Positions 27,999-36,576 of a stretch of 64,000 bases of DNA are shown one piece after another. Every line of letters starts with the position of its first letter. The first letter of the stretch is position 1. This DNA is from Nocardioides phosphati (lineage in GTDB: Bacteria; Actinomycetota; Actinomycetes; Propionibacteriales; Nocardioidaceae), in the NCBI RefSeq assembly GCF_014646375.1, contig NZ_BMNI01000001.1, positions 641,949 through 705,948 of the forward strand, in the 5' to 3' direction. The notes beneath the pieces are model-generated. The model made no database searches and had not been told where the DNA came from. It was given only the letters and a program-made list of their open reading frames with translations. The position numbers and the translations under genes are program-made.

Positions 27999-28521
27999 GT
28001 GCGTTGCGGCGCCGGTAGGCGACCGCCGCGAGCACCGTGCCGAGCACGACGGTCGCGGCCAGTCCGGCGAGGGCAGCGCCGGCACTGCCGGTCTGGTGCT
28101 CGACGAGCGCCGCGACCGCGACGGCCGCAGCCATGACCACGATCGCGGCGAGCATCCGGAAGAGCGCCTCGCCCAGGAAGAGCCGGAAGAAGGACTCCGA
28201 CGGCTCCGCGGTCGACGCCAGCGGCCGTACGCCGACGACGGCCGCCGGGTTCAGAGCGCCGTGGATGTGCGGATAGGTGTCGTCCTCGACCGGGTCCTCC
28301 GACCACGGCGCGGTCAGCTTGTCGGTGTCGATCTCGAGCAGCACGAGCGGCTCGCGCGCGTCGGCGTACACGAGCTCGCGGATCGCCTGCCACTGGTCCT
28401 CGCGCGAGCAGTGGATGAAGCCCTCCTGCTCGAGGGTGCGGCCGCGGGTCGACCAGGCGTAGGCGCCGGCCAGCTTCGCGGCCTCCCAGCGGGAGCGCTC
28501 GGCGATGTGGAAGATCCGCAT
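27979..28521 (-). CDS. DUF952 domain protein with two C-terminal membrane helices
   Basis: The 180-residue protein starts at [21 protein letters not shown], the start of DUF952 proteins. EGFIHCSREDQW, LVLLEIDTDKL and DTYPHIHGALN are the family core (residues 1-100), a fold related to ADP-ribosyltransferase-like enzymes of unknown activity. Unlike most members, it carries two hydrophobic helices (about 128-175) and a basic tail, which would anchor it in the membrane. It overlaps the nucS stop by one base, so it follows nucS in one operon. Confidence 0.85.
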   Translation of the reverse strand: MRIFHIAERSRWEAAKLAGAYAWSTRGRTLEQEGFIHCSREDQWQAIRELVYADAREPLVLLEIDTDKLTAPWSEDPVEDDTYPHIHGALNPAAVVGVRPLASTAEPSESFFRLFLGEALFRMLAAIVVMAAAVAVAALVEHQTGSAGAALAGLAATVVLGTVLAAVAYRRRNARAADRP

Positions 28522-29219
28522 CAGAAGAGCCGGTCGGTCGGGTCGTCGAGGCCGCGCAGCGCGTCGTAGTCGACGACGGCGCACTGGATGCCCCGGTCCT
28601 CGGCGAGCACGCGGGCCTGCGGCTTGATCTCCTGCGCAGCGAAGATGCCGCGGACGCCGCCCTTGGCGGTGAGCAGCGGGTCGCGGTTGAGCAGCTCCAG
28701 GTAGCGCGTGAGCTGCTCGACGCCGTCGATCTCGCCACGACGCTTGATCTCGACGGCAACGGACTGGCCGCCCGCGTCGCGACACATCAGGTCGACCGGG
28801 CCGATCGCGGTGGGGAACTCCCGGCGTACGAGCGTGAGGCCCTCGGCCAGCGTGGCCGGGTGCTCGGCGAGCAGCTCCTGCAGGTGCTTCTCGACGCCGT
28901 CCTTCTGCAGGCCGGGGTCGATGCCGAGGTCGTGGGAGGAGTCGTGGTGGATCTCCTCGATGAGGATCCGCAGCGTGTCGGGCTGGGCCGAGCCCTTCGC
29001 CTTGGCGGTGACGGTCCACTCGATCTGGCCCTCGTCGGTGCTGCCCTCGACGACGGAGCACGGCGGGCTCATCCAGTTGAGCGGCTTGTAGGAGCCGCCG
29101 TCGCTGTGCACGAGCACCGAGCCGTCGGACTTGAGCATCAGCACCCGGGTGGCCATCGGGAGGTGCGCCGACAGGCGTCCGGCGTAGTCGACCTGGCAGC
29201 GCGCGACGAGGATCCTCAC
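28521..29219 (-). CDS. nucS: Mismatch-specific endonuclease NucS/EndoMS
   Basis: The 232-residue nuclease of non-canonical mismatch repair in actinobacteria, which lack MutS/MutL. It starts at GTG ([16 protein letters not shown]). The N-terminal DNA-binding domain contains [11 protein letters not shown]. The C-terminal nuclease domain has [23 protein letters not shown] (split PD-(D/E)xK site) and [11 protein letters not shown]. The C-terminal TDRLF resembles a beta-clamp-binding tail, an inference. The absence of mutS/mutL cannot be judged from this window. Confidence 0.95.
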   Translation of the reverse strand: MRILVARCQVDYAGRLSAHLPMATRVLMLKSDGSVLVHSDGGSYKPLNWMSPPCSVVEGSTDEGQIEWTVTAKAKGSAQPDTLRILIEEIHHDSSHDLGIDPGLQKDGVEKHLQELLAEHPATLAEGLTLVRREFPTAIGPVDLMCRDAGGQSVAVEIKRRGEIDGVEQLTRYLELLNRDPLLTAKGGVRGIFAAQEIKPQARVLAEDRGIQCAVVDYDALRGLDDPTDRLF

Positions 29220-29308
29220 GCGCGGTGAATCTACCGGAGGACCGGGGCGGGGACGGCAACGGACCAATCTGCTCCGTTCGTCCGTTTTGGTGCCCGCGGG
29301 GGAGGACG

Positions 29309-30001
29309 ATGGGGCGCATGAAGCTGCGTGCCACCTATGCGAACGTCGCCGCCACCGCGGCCCTGGTCATCTCCATGAGCGGCACGGCGTACGCCGCCAC
29401 CGTCATCTACTCCTCGAACATCGCCGACAACACGATCCGGTCCGTCGACGTCCACGACGACAACCTCCAGTCGCGCGACATCCTCAACGGCACGCTCACC
29501 GGCGCGGACGTGAAGGACGGCAGTCTCGGTCTGACCGACCTGAGCGCCACGGCGAAGGACGGGCTGAAGGGCGACCCGGGTGAGCCCGGAACCCCTGGCA
29601 CCCCTGGTACCAACGGCACCAACGGCACCAACGGAGTGGATGGCCAGGACGGCCAGGACGGCGCTCCAGGCACCCCAGGAACGAACGGAACCAACGGAAC
29701 GAACGGAACCAACGGAACCAACGGGGTGAGCGGCTACGAGGTGCTGCGGCAGATGTACAGCGGGCCGGCAGCGGACGCGAACAAGGAGATCATCGTCTGG
29801 TGTCCGAGCGGGAAGAAGCCGCTCGGTGGCGGCTACGACCTCGATGAGGGGTCGCGTGTTGTGACCGTCGACCAGAACCAGTTCTACGACTACAACGGCC
29901 AGCAGGGGTGGCGCACAGTGGCCAGGCTGACCAACTTCAATGGCGACGCGACTGCGGACTACGGCTTCGCGGCTTGGGTGACCTGCGCCTCCGTGCAGTG
30001 A
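29309..30001 (+). CDS. Exported protein with collagen-like Gly-X-Y region
   Basis: The 230-residue protein has an N-terminal signal-like helix ending AYAA (about residues 15-30). A short Asp/Asn-rich segment ([21 protein letters not shown]) is followed by about 20 uninterrupted Gly-X-Y triplets, rich in GTN, GTP and GQD. A C-terminal globular domain of about 75 residues contains two cysteines ([12 protein letters not shown] and WVTCASV). A collagen triple helix with trimerising end domains is likely, with release or anchoring at the cell surface. Start is ambiguous: ATG 29309 or ATG 29318, both near GGGGGAGG. Not linked to a known pathway. Confidence 0.85.
   Translation: MGRMKLRATYANVAATAALVISMSGTAYAATVIYSSNIADNTIRSVDVHDDNLQSRDILNGTLTGADVKDGSLGLTDLSATAKDGLKGDPGEPGTPGTPGTNGTNGTNGVDGQDGQDGAPGTPGTNGTNGTNGTNGTNGVSGYEVLRQMYSGPAADANKEIIVWCPSGKKPLGGGYDLDEGSRVVTVDQNQFYDYNGQQGWRTVARLTNFNGDATADYGFAAWVTCASVQ
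29606..29722 (+). repeat. Nine-base in-frame repeats coding Gly-Thr-Asn
   Basis: Three units of GGYACCAAC (29606-29632) and five units of GGAACSAAC (29678-29722) lie in the collagen-like region. Each unit codes one GTN triplet. The two arrays use different third-position bases, so they were probably expanded separately. They are candidates for slippage-driven length variation without frameshift. Confidence 0.85.
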
Positions 30002-30059
30002 CGGACCACGCACCGGAAGCCGCCCCGCGACGTACGCCGCCCGTGGCAGGATCGCGCGC

Positions 30060-31142
30060 ATGACCGACCTGACCAACGAGCAGATCGCGGACACGCTGAT
30101 CCTGCCGTACCTCAACCACGCCATCCGCATGTTCGAGGCGGGCTACGCCTCCGCCGTCGACATCGACAACGGCATGATCTACGGCTGCGGCTACCCCAAG
30201 GGCCCGATGACCGTCGCCCAGGAGCGCGGCCTCTTCACGCCGGCCGAGGGCTCGTCCGACGCTGGCGCCCCCGAGTTCAAGATCCAGATCAACAAGGTCG
30301 GCGTCGTCGGCACCGGCACGATGGCCTCGGGCATGATCCAGGTCTTCGCCCAGGCCGGCTACGACGTCGTCTACGTCGGCCGCGGCCAGGACAAGCTCGA
30401 CGGCGTCGTCTCCTTCATCGACAAGGGCCTCTCCAAGCTCGTCGAGAAGGGCCGCATGACGGAGGACGTGAAGTCCGACGTGCTCGGTCGCCTCTCCGGC
30501 TCCACCGAGCGCGAGGCGCTGGCCGACGTCGACATCGTCGTCGAGGCGATCGCCGAGGACCTCGCCATCAAGACCGAGCTTTACAAGGACCTCGACCGGA
30601 TCTGCAAGCCGGGCGCGATCCTGGCGACGACCACGTCGTCCATGCCGATCACCAAGCTGGGCGAGGCCACGAGCCGCCCCGAGTCCGTCATCGGCATGCA
30701 CTTCTTCAACCCGGCCACGATCCTCAAGCTCGTCGAGGTCGTCACGACCGACGCGACCTCCGCCGACGTCGCCGAGACCGTGCTCGCGCTCTGCGCGAAC
30801 ATCAAGAAGGTCGCCGTCTCCTGTGGCGACCGCTCGGGCTTCATCGTCAACTGCCTCCTCTTCCCGTACCTCAACGACGCGGTGAAGCTGCTCGAGTCGG
30901 GCCAGGCCTCCATGGAGGAGATCGACGCCGCGATCAAGGAGCAGGCCGGCTTCCCGATGGGTCCGTTCGCGCTCCTCGACCTCGTCGGCAACGACGTCTC
31001 GCTCGCCATCGAGAAGGAGCTCTTCGAGACCTTCGGCGCCGAGGCCCCGGAGTTCGAGCCGGCGAAGACCCTCGTCGAGAAGGTCGAGGCGGGCGAGCTC
31101 GGCCGCAAGACCAAGAAGGGCTTCTACGACTACTCGGCCTGA
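30060..31142 (+). CDS. 3-hydroxybutyryl-CoA dehydrogenase with N-terminal partial domain copy
   Basis: The 360-residue enzyme interconverts acetoacetyl-CoA and (S)-3-hydroxybutyryl-CoA with NAD(P)H. The Rossmann motif GVVGTGTMASG is near residue 82; SSMPI, GMHFFNPATILKLVEVV (catalytic His) and the C-terminal domain (FPYLNDAVKLLESG, GFPMGPFALLDLVGND) follow. Residues 13-50 (PYLNHAIRMFEAG, GYPKGPM) resemble residues 266-303, a partial extra copy of the 3HCDH C-terminal domain. A CAGGAT -10-like element ends seven bases before the ATG. In this window it fits the acetyl-CoA to crotonyl-CoA route. Confidence 0.9.
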   Translation: MTDLTNEQIADTLILPYLNHAIRMFEAGYASAVDIDNGMIYGCGYPKGPMTVAQERGLFTPAEGSSDAGAPEFKIQINKVGVVGTGTMASGMIQVFAQAGYDVVYVGRGQDKLDGVVSFIDKGLSKLVEKGRMTEDVKSDVLGRLSGSTEREALADVDIVVEAIAEDLAIKTELYKDLDRICKPGAILATTTSSMPITKLGEATSRPESVIGMHFFNPATILKLVEVVTTDATSADVAETVLALCANIKKVAVSCGDRSGFIVNCLLFPYLNDAVKLLESGQASMEEIDAAIKEQAGFPMGPFALLDLVGNDVSLAIEKELFETFGAEAPEFEPAKTLVEKVEAGELGRKTKKGFYDYSA

Positions 31143-31165
31143 GCCGCGTAGCAGGAGCCTCGCGT

Positions 31166-31194
31166 ACGGCGTCGGAGCACTGCTCCGGCGCCGT
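31166..31194. terminator. Hairpin after the dehydrogenase gene
   Basis: A 13-base-pair stem (ACGGCGTCGGAGC with its near-complement, one wobble) with a three-base loop sits between two convergent genes, 23 bases after the plus-strand stop. It can serve both. Confidence 0.65.
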
Positions 31195-31202
31195 CCGCCA
31201 TT

Positions 31203-31937
31203 TCAGGAGCGGGCGAGCTCCACGGCTTCGCGCATGGTCCCCGTCCACGCGTTGCCGTGACCGGGCAGCACGATGCCGGCGTCGAGCGCGGCGAGGTCGT
31301 CGAGCGTCTTCTCCGCCTGCGCCTGGTCGTGCGTGAAGAAGTCCGGCAGCAGGTGCGGCCGGCGTACGCCGGTGACGGGGTGGCCGGTGACCAGAGCGTC
31401 GCCGGTGGCCACCGCGCCCGCCCCCTCGAAGTGGTACGCCGTGTGCCCGGTCGTGTGCCCGGGCGTCGGCACCGCGACGGGCCGGCCGGGCAGGTCGAGC
31501 GGAGTGCCCGTGGCGCAGGCGGTGATCTCGGGGACCGCGACGTCCTGGGTGGCGCCGACGGCGAGGATGCGCGCCGACCAGAGCAGGACGCGGGGGTTCC
31601 AGGCGCGGAGCGCCACGTCGAGCTCGCCCGCCTGCTGGAGGTACTCGCGCTTCGCGTGGGGCACCTCGTCGGCACCGGTGAAGACCGGTGCGGAGAGGCC
31701 GCACCACTCGATGCTGCCGATGTGGTCGACGTGTGCGTGGGTGACCAGGACGGCGGCGACGTCGTCGAGCGAGCGGCCGATGCGGTCGAGGGACGCACGC
31801 ACTCGGGCGGCATCACCGGGGTAGCCCGCGTCGACCATCGTCACCTGCCCGTCCTCCTCGGCGAGGATCCAGTTGACCAGCCCGGTGCTGGCGAGGTGGA
31901 CGCCGTCGGCGACCTGCGTGACAGTGAGGCGGGGCAT
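31203..31937 (-). CDS. MBL-fold metallohydrolase
   Basis: A 244-residue metallo-beta-lactamase-fold hydrolase. The metal site is THAHVDHIG (HxHxDH), with later ligands in PTPGHTTGHTAYH, ATGDALVTGHPV and VLPGHGNAW. The order and spacing fit the general glyoxalase II/lactonase-like group; no substrate can be named. It is divergent from an alpha/beta hydrolase gene with only 39 bases between starts, so the two may share control. Confidence 0.88.
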   Translation of the reverse strand: MPRLTVTQVADGVHLASTGLVNWILAEEDGQVTMVDAGYPGDAARVRASLDRIGRSLDDVAAVLVTHAHVDHIGSIEWCGLSAPVFTGADEVPHAKREYLQQAGELDVALRAWNPRVLLWSARILAVGATQDVAVPEITACATGTPLDLPGRPVAVPTPGHTTGHTAYHFEGAGAVATGDALVTGHPVTGVRRPHLLPDFFTHDQAQAEKTLDDLAALDAGIVLPGHGNAWTGTMREAVELARS

Positions 31938-31976
31938 GGCCCCGACGCTAGTCGGTCGGATGGAAGACTGCAGCCC

Positions 31977-32750
31977 GTGACCCTCCACACGACCTCCTAC
32001 GGCGACTCCGGAAGCCGGGTCGTCTTCTGTCACGGCCTCTTCGGCCAGGGGCGCAACTGGACCCAGCACGCCCGTGCGCTCGCCGACCGCCACCGCGTGC
32101 TGCTCGTGGACATGCCCAACCACGGCCGCTCGCCGTGGACGGACTCGATCGACTACGTCTCGATGGCCGACCAGGTGGCCGAGCTGCTCGATCCGGCCGA
32201 CCCGGTCGCGCTCGTGGGCCACTCGATGGGTGCCAAGGCGGCGATGGTCCTCACGTTGCGCCATCCGGAGCTCGTCGAGCGGCTGATGGTCGTCGACATG
32301 GCGCCGGTGGCCTACGCCAACGGCTCGGGCTTCCGTGGCTACATCGACGCGATGCTGGCCATGGACCTCGCCCCCGGTGCGTCGCGCGAGGACGCCGACG
32401 CCGCGCTGCGTGACGCGGTGCCCGACGACGGCGTGCGCGCGTTCCTGCTGCAGAACCTCCGCCGCTCGCCCGAGGGCTGGAGCTGGCAACCGAACCTCGA
32501 GCTGCTCCGCGACGAGCTCGGCACGATCTCCGGCTGGCCCGCCGAGGCGGTCGCCGGCCTCCCGCCGTACGCCGGTCCGGTGCTGTGGGTGGGCGGTGCC
32601 GACTCGGGCTACGTGAAGGACGAGTACGCCCCGGCGATGGAGGCGCTCTTCCCGCGCGTGCGGAAGGTGATGATCAAGGGCGCGGGCCACTGGGTCCACT
32701 CCGAGCAGCCCGAGGTCTTCCGCGAGGTCCTGCGCCGCTTCGTCGACTGA
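31977..32750 (+). CDS. Alpha/beta hydrolase
   Basis: A 257-residue hydrolase starting at a GTG. The oxyanion strand is FCHGLFGQGRNW, the nucleophile elbow is GHSMGAK (Ser), and the catalytic His is in KGAGHWVHSEQP. DMPNHGRSPW and the overall length resemble YbfF-type acyl-CoA or ester hydrolases. It is divergent from the MBL-fold gene. The substrate is unknown. Confidence 0.9.
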   Translation: MTLHTTSYGDSGSRVVFCHGLFGQGRNWTQHARALADRHRVLLVDMPNHGRSPWTDSIDYVSMADQVAELLDPADPVALVGHSMGAKAAMVLTLRHPELVERLMVVDMAPVAYANGSGFRGYIDAMLAMDLAPGASREDADAALRDAVPDDGVRAFLLQNLRRSPEGWSWQPNLELLRDELGTISGWPAEAVAGLPPYAGPVLWVGGADSGYVKDEYAPAMEALFPRVRKVMIKGAGHWVHSEQPEVFREVLRRFVD

Positions 32751-32765
32751 GCGGCGGCCGGTCGG

Positions 32766-33308
32766 TCAGGCCTGACGGGCGCGGTACGCCGCGACCGCGG
32801 CGCGGTTGCTGCACGCGGTCGAGCAGTAGCGCCGCGAGCGGTTGCGGGAGAGGTCCAGCACGATCCCGGCGCACGTCTCGTCCTCGCAGAGGGAAAGGCG
32901 GCTCATCTCGTCGGCACGGATCACGTCGATCAGCGCCATCGCCGTCTCGACCTTGATCTGGACCGGGACGTGGGCGTCGGTCGGCACAGCGTGGATGTGC
33001 CAGTCGAGCGCGTCGTGGCGGACCAGCTGGGGGAGTGCGCCCGCCTCGGCCAGCCACTGGTTGACGATCTGGGCGGCTGCGTCGCGCCCGGCGGTGAGCA
33101 GGTGCCGAAGGGGCTCGCGGAGGGCCTGCACCTCGGCGAGGAGCCCGGGCGTCGCCCGCGGCGCGAAGCTGTAGGACTGCTGCTCGAAGAAGGTGTCGAG
33201 CGCCTCGGTGGTGGCGAGCCGGTCGCTGTCCTGAGGACTCGAGAACCGGCTGTTGACCAGCGCGACGGCGGCCCGCAGGTTCATCTCCGTGTCATGAGAA
33301 AAAAGCAT
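32766..33308 (-). CDS. CGNR zinc-finger regulator (ABATE domain)
   Basis: The 180-residue protein has an N-terminal ABATE-type domain (AVALVNSRF onward) and a C-terminal zinc finger: CEDETCAGIVLDLSRNRSRRYCSTACSNRAAV. The name motif CGNR here reads CSNR. Such proteins are predicted stress-related transcription regulators. The ATG at 33308 is supported by a TAACCT -10 six bases upstream (leaderless layout); an internal ATG at 33284 is the alternative. It is divergent from an EamA exporter, with three copies of GTGTCATGA around both starts. Confidence 0.87.
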   Translation of the reverse strand: MLFSHDTEMNLRAAVALVNSRFSSPQDSDRLATTEALDTFFEQQSYSFAPRATPGLLAEVQALREPLRHLLTAGRDAAAQIVNQWLAEAGALPQLVRHDALDWHIHAVPTDAHVPVQIKVETAMALIDVIRADEMSRLSLCEDETCAGIVLDLSRNRSRRYCSTACSNRAAVAAYRARQA

Positions 33309-33369
33309 TTTGACAGGTTACATGCCCCGCAGTAGCGTCATGTGTCATGAAGGCAGTGGCTCATGACAC
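33289..33369. promoter_or_regulatory. Three GTGTCATGA sites at the CGNR/EamA divergent promoter
   Basis: The nine-mer GTGTCATGA occurs at 33289-33297 and 33342-33350 on the plus strand and inverted (TCATGACAC) at 33361-33369. The sites flank or overlap both start codons. The spacing makes a good operator set for the adjacent CGNR protein, an inference. Confidence 0.6.
33310..33338 (+). promoter_or_regulatory. Near-consensus promoter of the EamA gene; overlapping reverse -10
   Basis: A perfect TTGACA (33310-33315) is 17 bases from TAGCGT (33333-33338), which ends eight bases before the ATG at 33347, giving a leaderless layout. On the other strand TAACCT (33320-33315) is the -10 for the CGNR gene, so the two polymerases would compete for the same DNA. 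Confidence 0.75.
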
Positions 33370-34309
33370 CTCGTTCGGACCCGGCCTTGCCTACTCGGTG
33401 CTCGCTGCCCTGTCCTTCGGGCTCTCGGGCACGCTCGCCACGCCGTTGATGGCCGCCGGCTGGAGTCCTGCCGCGGTCGTCGTCGTGCGCGTCCTGATCG
33501 GTGGCGTGGCCCTCGCGCTCCCGGCGGCCTTCGCGCTCCGCGGCCGCTGGCACCTCCTGCGCGAGGAGGCGGCGCTCGTCGCGTCGTACGGCGTGGTCTG
33601 CATCGGCTTCACCCAGTTCGCCTACTTCAGCGCGGTCACCCACATGGAGGTCGGCATCGCGCTCCTCATCGAGTACGCCGCGCCCGTGGTGGTGCTCGGC
33701 TGGCTCTGGCTCCGCGACGGCCAGCGCCCCTCGCGCACGACCGCGCTGGGCGCACTGATCGCCGTCGCCGGACTGGTGCTCGTGCTCGACCTCTTCTCCG
33801 GCGCGTCGGTGAGCCTGCCCGGGCTCGCCTGGGGCTTCGGCGCGATGCTCGGCTGCGCGGTCTACTTCGTGCTCTCGGCCCGCCCGGCCGCGCTCCCGGG
33901 TGTCGTGCTGGCCTCCGGCGGCATGCTCCTCGGCGGTGCCCTCCTCGGCCTGGCCGGGCTGGCCGGGCTGGTCCCGCTGCACGCCGGCGCCGGCTCCGTC
34001 GCCTTCCGCGGGGTCGCGGTGGCCGCCTGGCTGGTCCTGCTCGCGATCGGCGTGGTGACCTGCGGGCTGGCCTACCTGTTCGGCATCCTCGGCTCGCGCC
34101 GCCTGGGCTCACGCCTCGCCTCGTTCGTCGCGCTGCTCGAGGTCGTCGTCGCCCTGGCGATGGCCCGGCTGCTGCTCGGCCAGGCGGTCGGTCCGGTCCA
34201 GCTCGTCGGTGGCCTCGGCATCCTGGCCGGCGTGGTCCTCGTCCGGCTCGGCGAGCCGGCGCGGCGTCCGGAGCCCCTCGCGGACGTCGACCAGCTGGTC
34301 CACGTCTGA
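33347..34309 (+). CDS. EamA-family (DMT superfamily) exporter
   Basis: A 320-residue membrane protein with ten predicted helices in two EamA repeats (residues about 12-140 and 155-300). LSFGLSGTLATPLM and EVGIALLIEYAAPVVVLGWLWL are family features. DMT exporters move amino acids or other metabolites outward; the substrate is unknown. The gene is divergent from the CGNR regulator, its probable repressor. Confidence 0.9.
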   Translation: MKAVAHDTSFGPGLAYSVLAALSFGLSGTLATPLMAAGWSPAAVVVVRVLIGGVALALPAAFALRGRWHLLREEAALVASYGVVCIGFTQFAYFSAVTHMEVGIALLIEYAAPVVVLGWLWLRDGQRPSRTTALGALIAVAGLVLVLDLFSGASVSLPGLAWGFGAMLGCAVYFVLSARPAALPGVVLASGGMLLGGALLGLAGLAGLVPLHAGAGSVAFRGVAVAAWLVLLAIGVVTCGLAYLFGILGSRRLGSRLASFVALLEVVVALAMARLLLGQAVGPVQLVGGLGILAGVVLVRLGEPARRPEPLADVDQLVHV

Positions 34310-34331
34310 GCGGGCGCCCGCAGGCGTCGGG

Positions 34332-35402
34332 CTAGACGGCGTTCTGCCGCCGGATGAACACCTCGCGCACGAGCAGCAGGATCGCGGCCGCCGTCGGGAT
34401 CGCCAGCAGCGCGCCGACGACACCGAGCAGGGCGGCGCCGATCAGCGCGGCGATCACCGTCACCGAGCCGGGCACGTCGACCGACCGCTTCATGACGCGC
34501 GGGTAGATCACGTAGTTCTCGACCTGCTGGTAGATGACGTAGAAGATGATGCAGGCGATGCCGATGTGGACGTCCGTGGCGAAGCCGATCGCCGTGACCA
34601 CGACGGCGCCGATCGTGGCGCCGATCATCGGGATCACGTCGAGCAGGGCCACCGTGAACGCCAGCGCCACGGCGTACTCGCCCAGGCCGATGACGAAGAG
34701 GAAGACCAGCGAGCTCAGGCCTGCGCAGACCGCGACGACGAAGGCGCCGGAGACGTAGCCGCCGACGCTGAGGATGATCCGGTCGCCGAGCATCCGCACG
34801 CGGGCCCGTCGCGAGGCGGGCGCCAGCTCGTAGAGGGCGTCCTTGGTCTTGTCGATCGAGGCGAGGAAGTAGAGCGTCAGCACGATGACGACGAAGGCGT
34901 TGCCCAGGGCCGACAGCACCGCCAGGCCGAAGCCGAGGACGCCACCGAAGAGCTGCTTGCCGAGCTCGCCGCCCTCGATGTAGGCCTTCGCCTTCTCGAT
35001 GAGCGCGAACTCGTCGTTCCACTTCTGCACCTGGCGGTTGCGCTGGAGCTCGTCGAGCCAGCCCGGCGCGTGGGCCGTGATCAGGGCGATCTGGTCACCG
35101 ATGACCGGGACGATCGCGGCCAGGAAGAGCGCGAGGACACCGATGACGACCGAGATGACGAGCAGGAGCGCCCAGTGGCGCTTGATCCGCCGGCCGCGGA
35201 CCTCGAGGCCGGTGATCCACATGACCGCCGGGTTGAGGCCGGCGGCGAGGAAGAGCGCCACGACGATGAGCACGAGGATGTGCCCGATGGCGAGCACCTG
35301 GGTGCCCAGCCAGAACGCCGTCAGTGCGCCGAGGGCGCCGAAGAAGCCGAGGTAGAACGGGCCGTGCCCGAGCGGTGCGCCCGGCTCCTCCGGAGCCACC
35401 AC
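34332..35402 (-). CDS. AI-2E family transporter
   Basis: The 356-residue membrane protein has about eight helices. LDVIPMIGATIGAVVV, YQQVENYVIYPRVMKRSVDV and the C-terminal GALLAIPTAAAILLLVREV are the AI-2E/PerM family signatures. Members have varied proposed roles (AI-2 export, Na+/H+ exchange, permease function). It starts at one of two adjacent GTG codons, three bases after the upstream stop, with GAGGAG before it, so it is coupled to the coiled-coil gene. Confidence 0.88.
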   Translation of the reverse strand: MVAPEEPGAPLGHGPFYLGFFGALGALTAFWLGTQVLAIGHILVLIVVALFLAAGLNPAVMWITGLEVRGRRIKRHWALLLVISVVIGVLALFLAAIVPVIGDQIALITAHAPGWLDELQRNRQVQKWNDEFALIEKAKAYIEGGELGKQLFGGVLGFGLAVLSALGNAFVVIVLTLYFLASIDKTKDALYELAPASRRARVRMLGDRIILSVGGYVSGAFVVAVCAGLSSLVFLFVIGLGEYAVALAFTVALLDVIPMIGATIGAVVVTAIGFATDVHIGIACIIFYVIYQQVENYVIYPRVMKRSVDVPGSVTVIAALIGAALLGVVGALLAIPTAAAILLLVREVFIRRQNAV

Positions 35403-35403
35403 G

Positions 35404-36576
35404 TCACTCCTCGCCGAAGCCCGCGACCACGTCACGGAGCTGGGCGAGCTGGGCGACGATCGCGTCGCGACGCTTGCCGAGGCGCGAGACCTCGTTGCGC
35501 AGGTCGGTGAGCTCGCGCTCCGCCTCGGCCTGGCCGTTGGCGGTGAGGTTCTCCGCCTGCGAGCGCGCGGAGGCGACGATCTGCTCGGCCTCGCGGCGCG
35601 CACGGACCAGCAGGGCGTCGGCCTCGGCCTGGGCCTGCTGGCGCTGGGCGTTGGACTGGGCGATGGCCTCGCCTGCGCGCTTCTCGGCGGCGGTGGCGCG
35701 GTCCTCGGCCTCCTTGACCAGGCGGTTGGTCTCGGCGAGCGCGGTCGAGTGGTGGTCGGAGGCCTCCTTGGCGAGGCGCTCCTTCTCGACGGCGAGCGTG
35801 CGCCGGGCCTCCTGGACCTCGCGGTCGGCGGCGGCGCGCGCCTTCTCCGCCTCGCGCTGGGCGGAGGTGCGCAGCTCGGCGGTCTCCTGCTGGGCGGCCA
35901 GACGGAGCTGGTCGGCCTCGCGCTGGGCGGACGCGCGCAGGTCGGTGGCCTCGCTGCGGGCGAGGGAGCGCTCCTGCTCGGCGTCGGCGAGGATCCGGGC
36001 ACGCTGCTCGTCGAGCTCCTTGAGCTGGACGACGCGCATGTCCTCGGCCTCGCGGGTCGCCTCGGCGCGGATCGCCTTGGCGTCCTTGGTCGCCTGCGAG
36101 CGGATGTCGCCGGCCTCGGTCAGGGCGGCCGAGCGGATGTCGTCGGCCTCCTCCTCGGCGAGGCGGAGCAGCTCGTTGGCGCGGCCGCCGAGGCTGGCGT
36201 ACGTCGGGGTCTCGCTCTCGGAGAGCTTCGCCTCGAGGTCCTTGACCCGCTTCTCGAGCTCGATGACGCGCTTCTCGCTCTCGCCCAGGCTGCTGCCCAG
36301 ACCGGCCTTCTCGCCGAGGAGCTGGCGCAGGAGCGTGTCGACGGCCGGGACGTCGTAGCCACGGCGTACGACGGGGAGGGCCGGGAGCGTCGCGGGCGTC
36401 GCCGGGCGCGCTGGCGCCGCGGCTGCGGGCCGCTGGGCGGCCGGCTGCGGGGCCTGCTGGGTCGGGGCGGGAGCGGCCTTCACGGCAGGGATGACCTGCG
36501 TGGGCTCCGTGTCTCCCTGCTGCGCGGCCTTGTCGGCCGCCTTCTCACCGAAGATCGAGAGGCTGTCGTCGCTCAT
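35404..36576 (-). CDS. DivIVA/Scy-like long coiled-coil protein
   Basis: The 390-residue protein starts MSDDSLSIFGEKAA. A Pro/Ala-rich linker (about residues 30-70) is followed by a DivIVA-like start (VVRRGYDVPAVDTLLRQLL). More than 280 residues of coiled coil then follow, with irregular eleven-residue spacing (EATREAEDMR, SAQREADQLR, SAQREAEKAR). This resembles the polar-growth scaffold proteins of actinobacteria (Scy/FilP, Wag31-related). It probably organises the cell pole or envelope, and the coupled AI-2E protein may act with it. Confidence 0.82.
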   Translation of the reverse strand: MSDDSLSIFGEKAADKAAQQGDTEPTQVIPAVKAAPAPTQQAPQPAAQRPAAAAPARPATPATLPALPVVRRGYDVPAVDTLLRQLLGEKAGLGSSLGESEKRVIELEKRVKDLEAKLSESETPTYASLGGRANELLRLAEEEADDIRSAALTEAGDIRSQATKDAKAIRAEATREAEDMRVVQLKELDEQRARILADAEQERSLARSEATDLRASAQREADQLRLAAQQETAELRTSAQREAEKARAAADREVQEARRTLAVEKERLAKEASDHHSTALAETNRLVKEAEDRATAAEKRAGEAIAQSNAQRQQAQAEADALLVRARREAEQIVASARSQAENLTANGQAEAERELTDLRNEVSRLGKRRDAIVAQLAQLRDVVAGFGEE

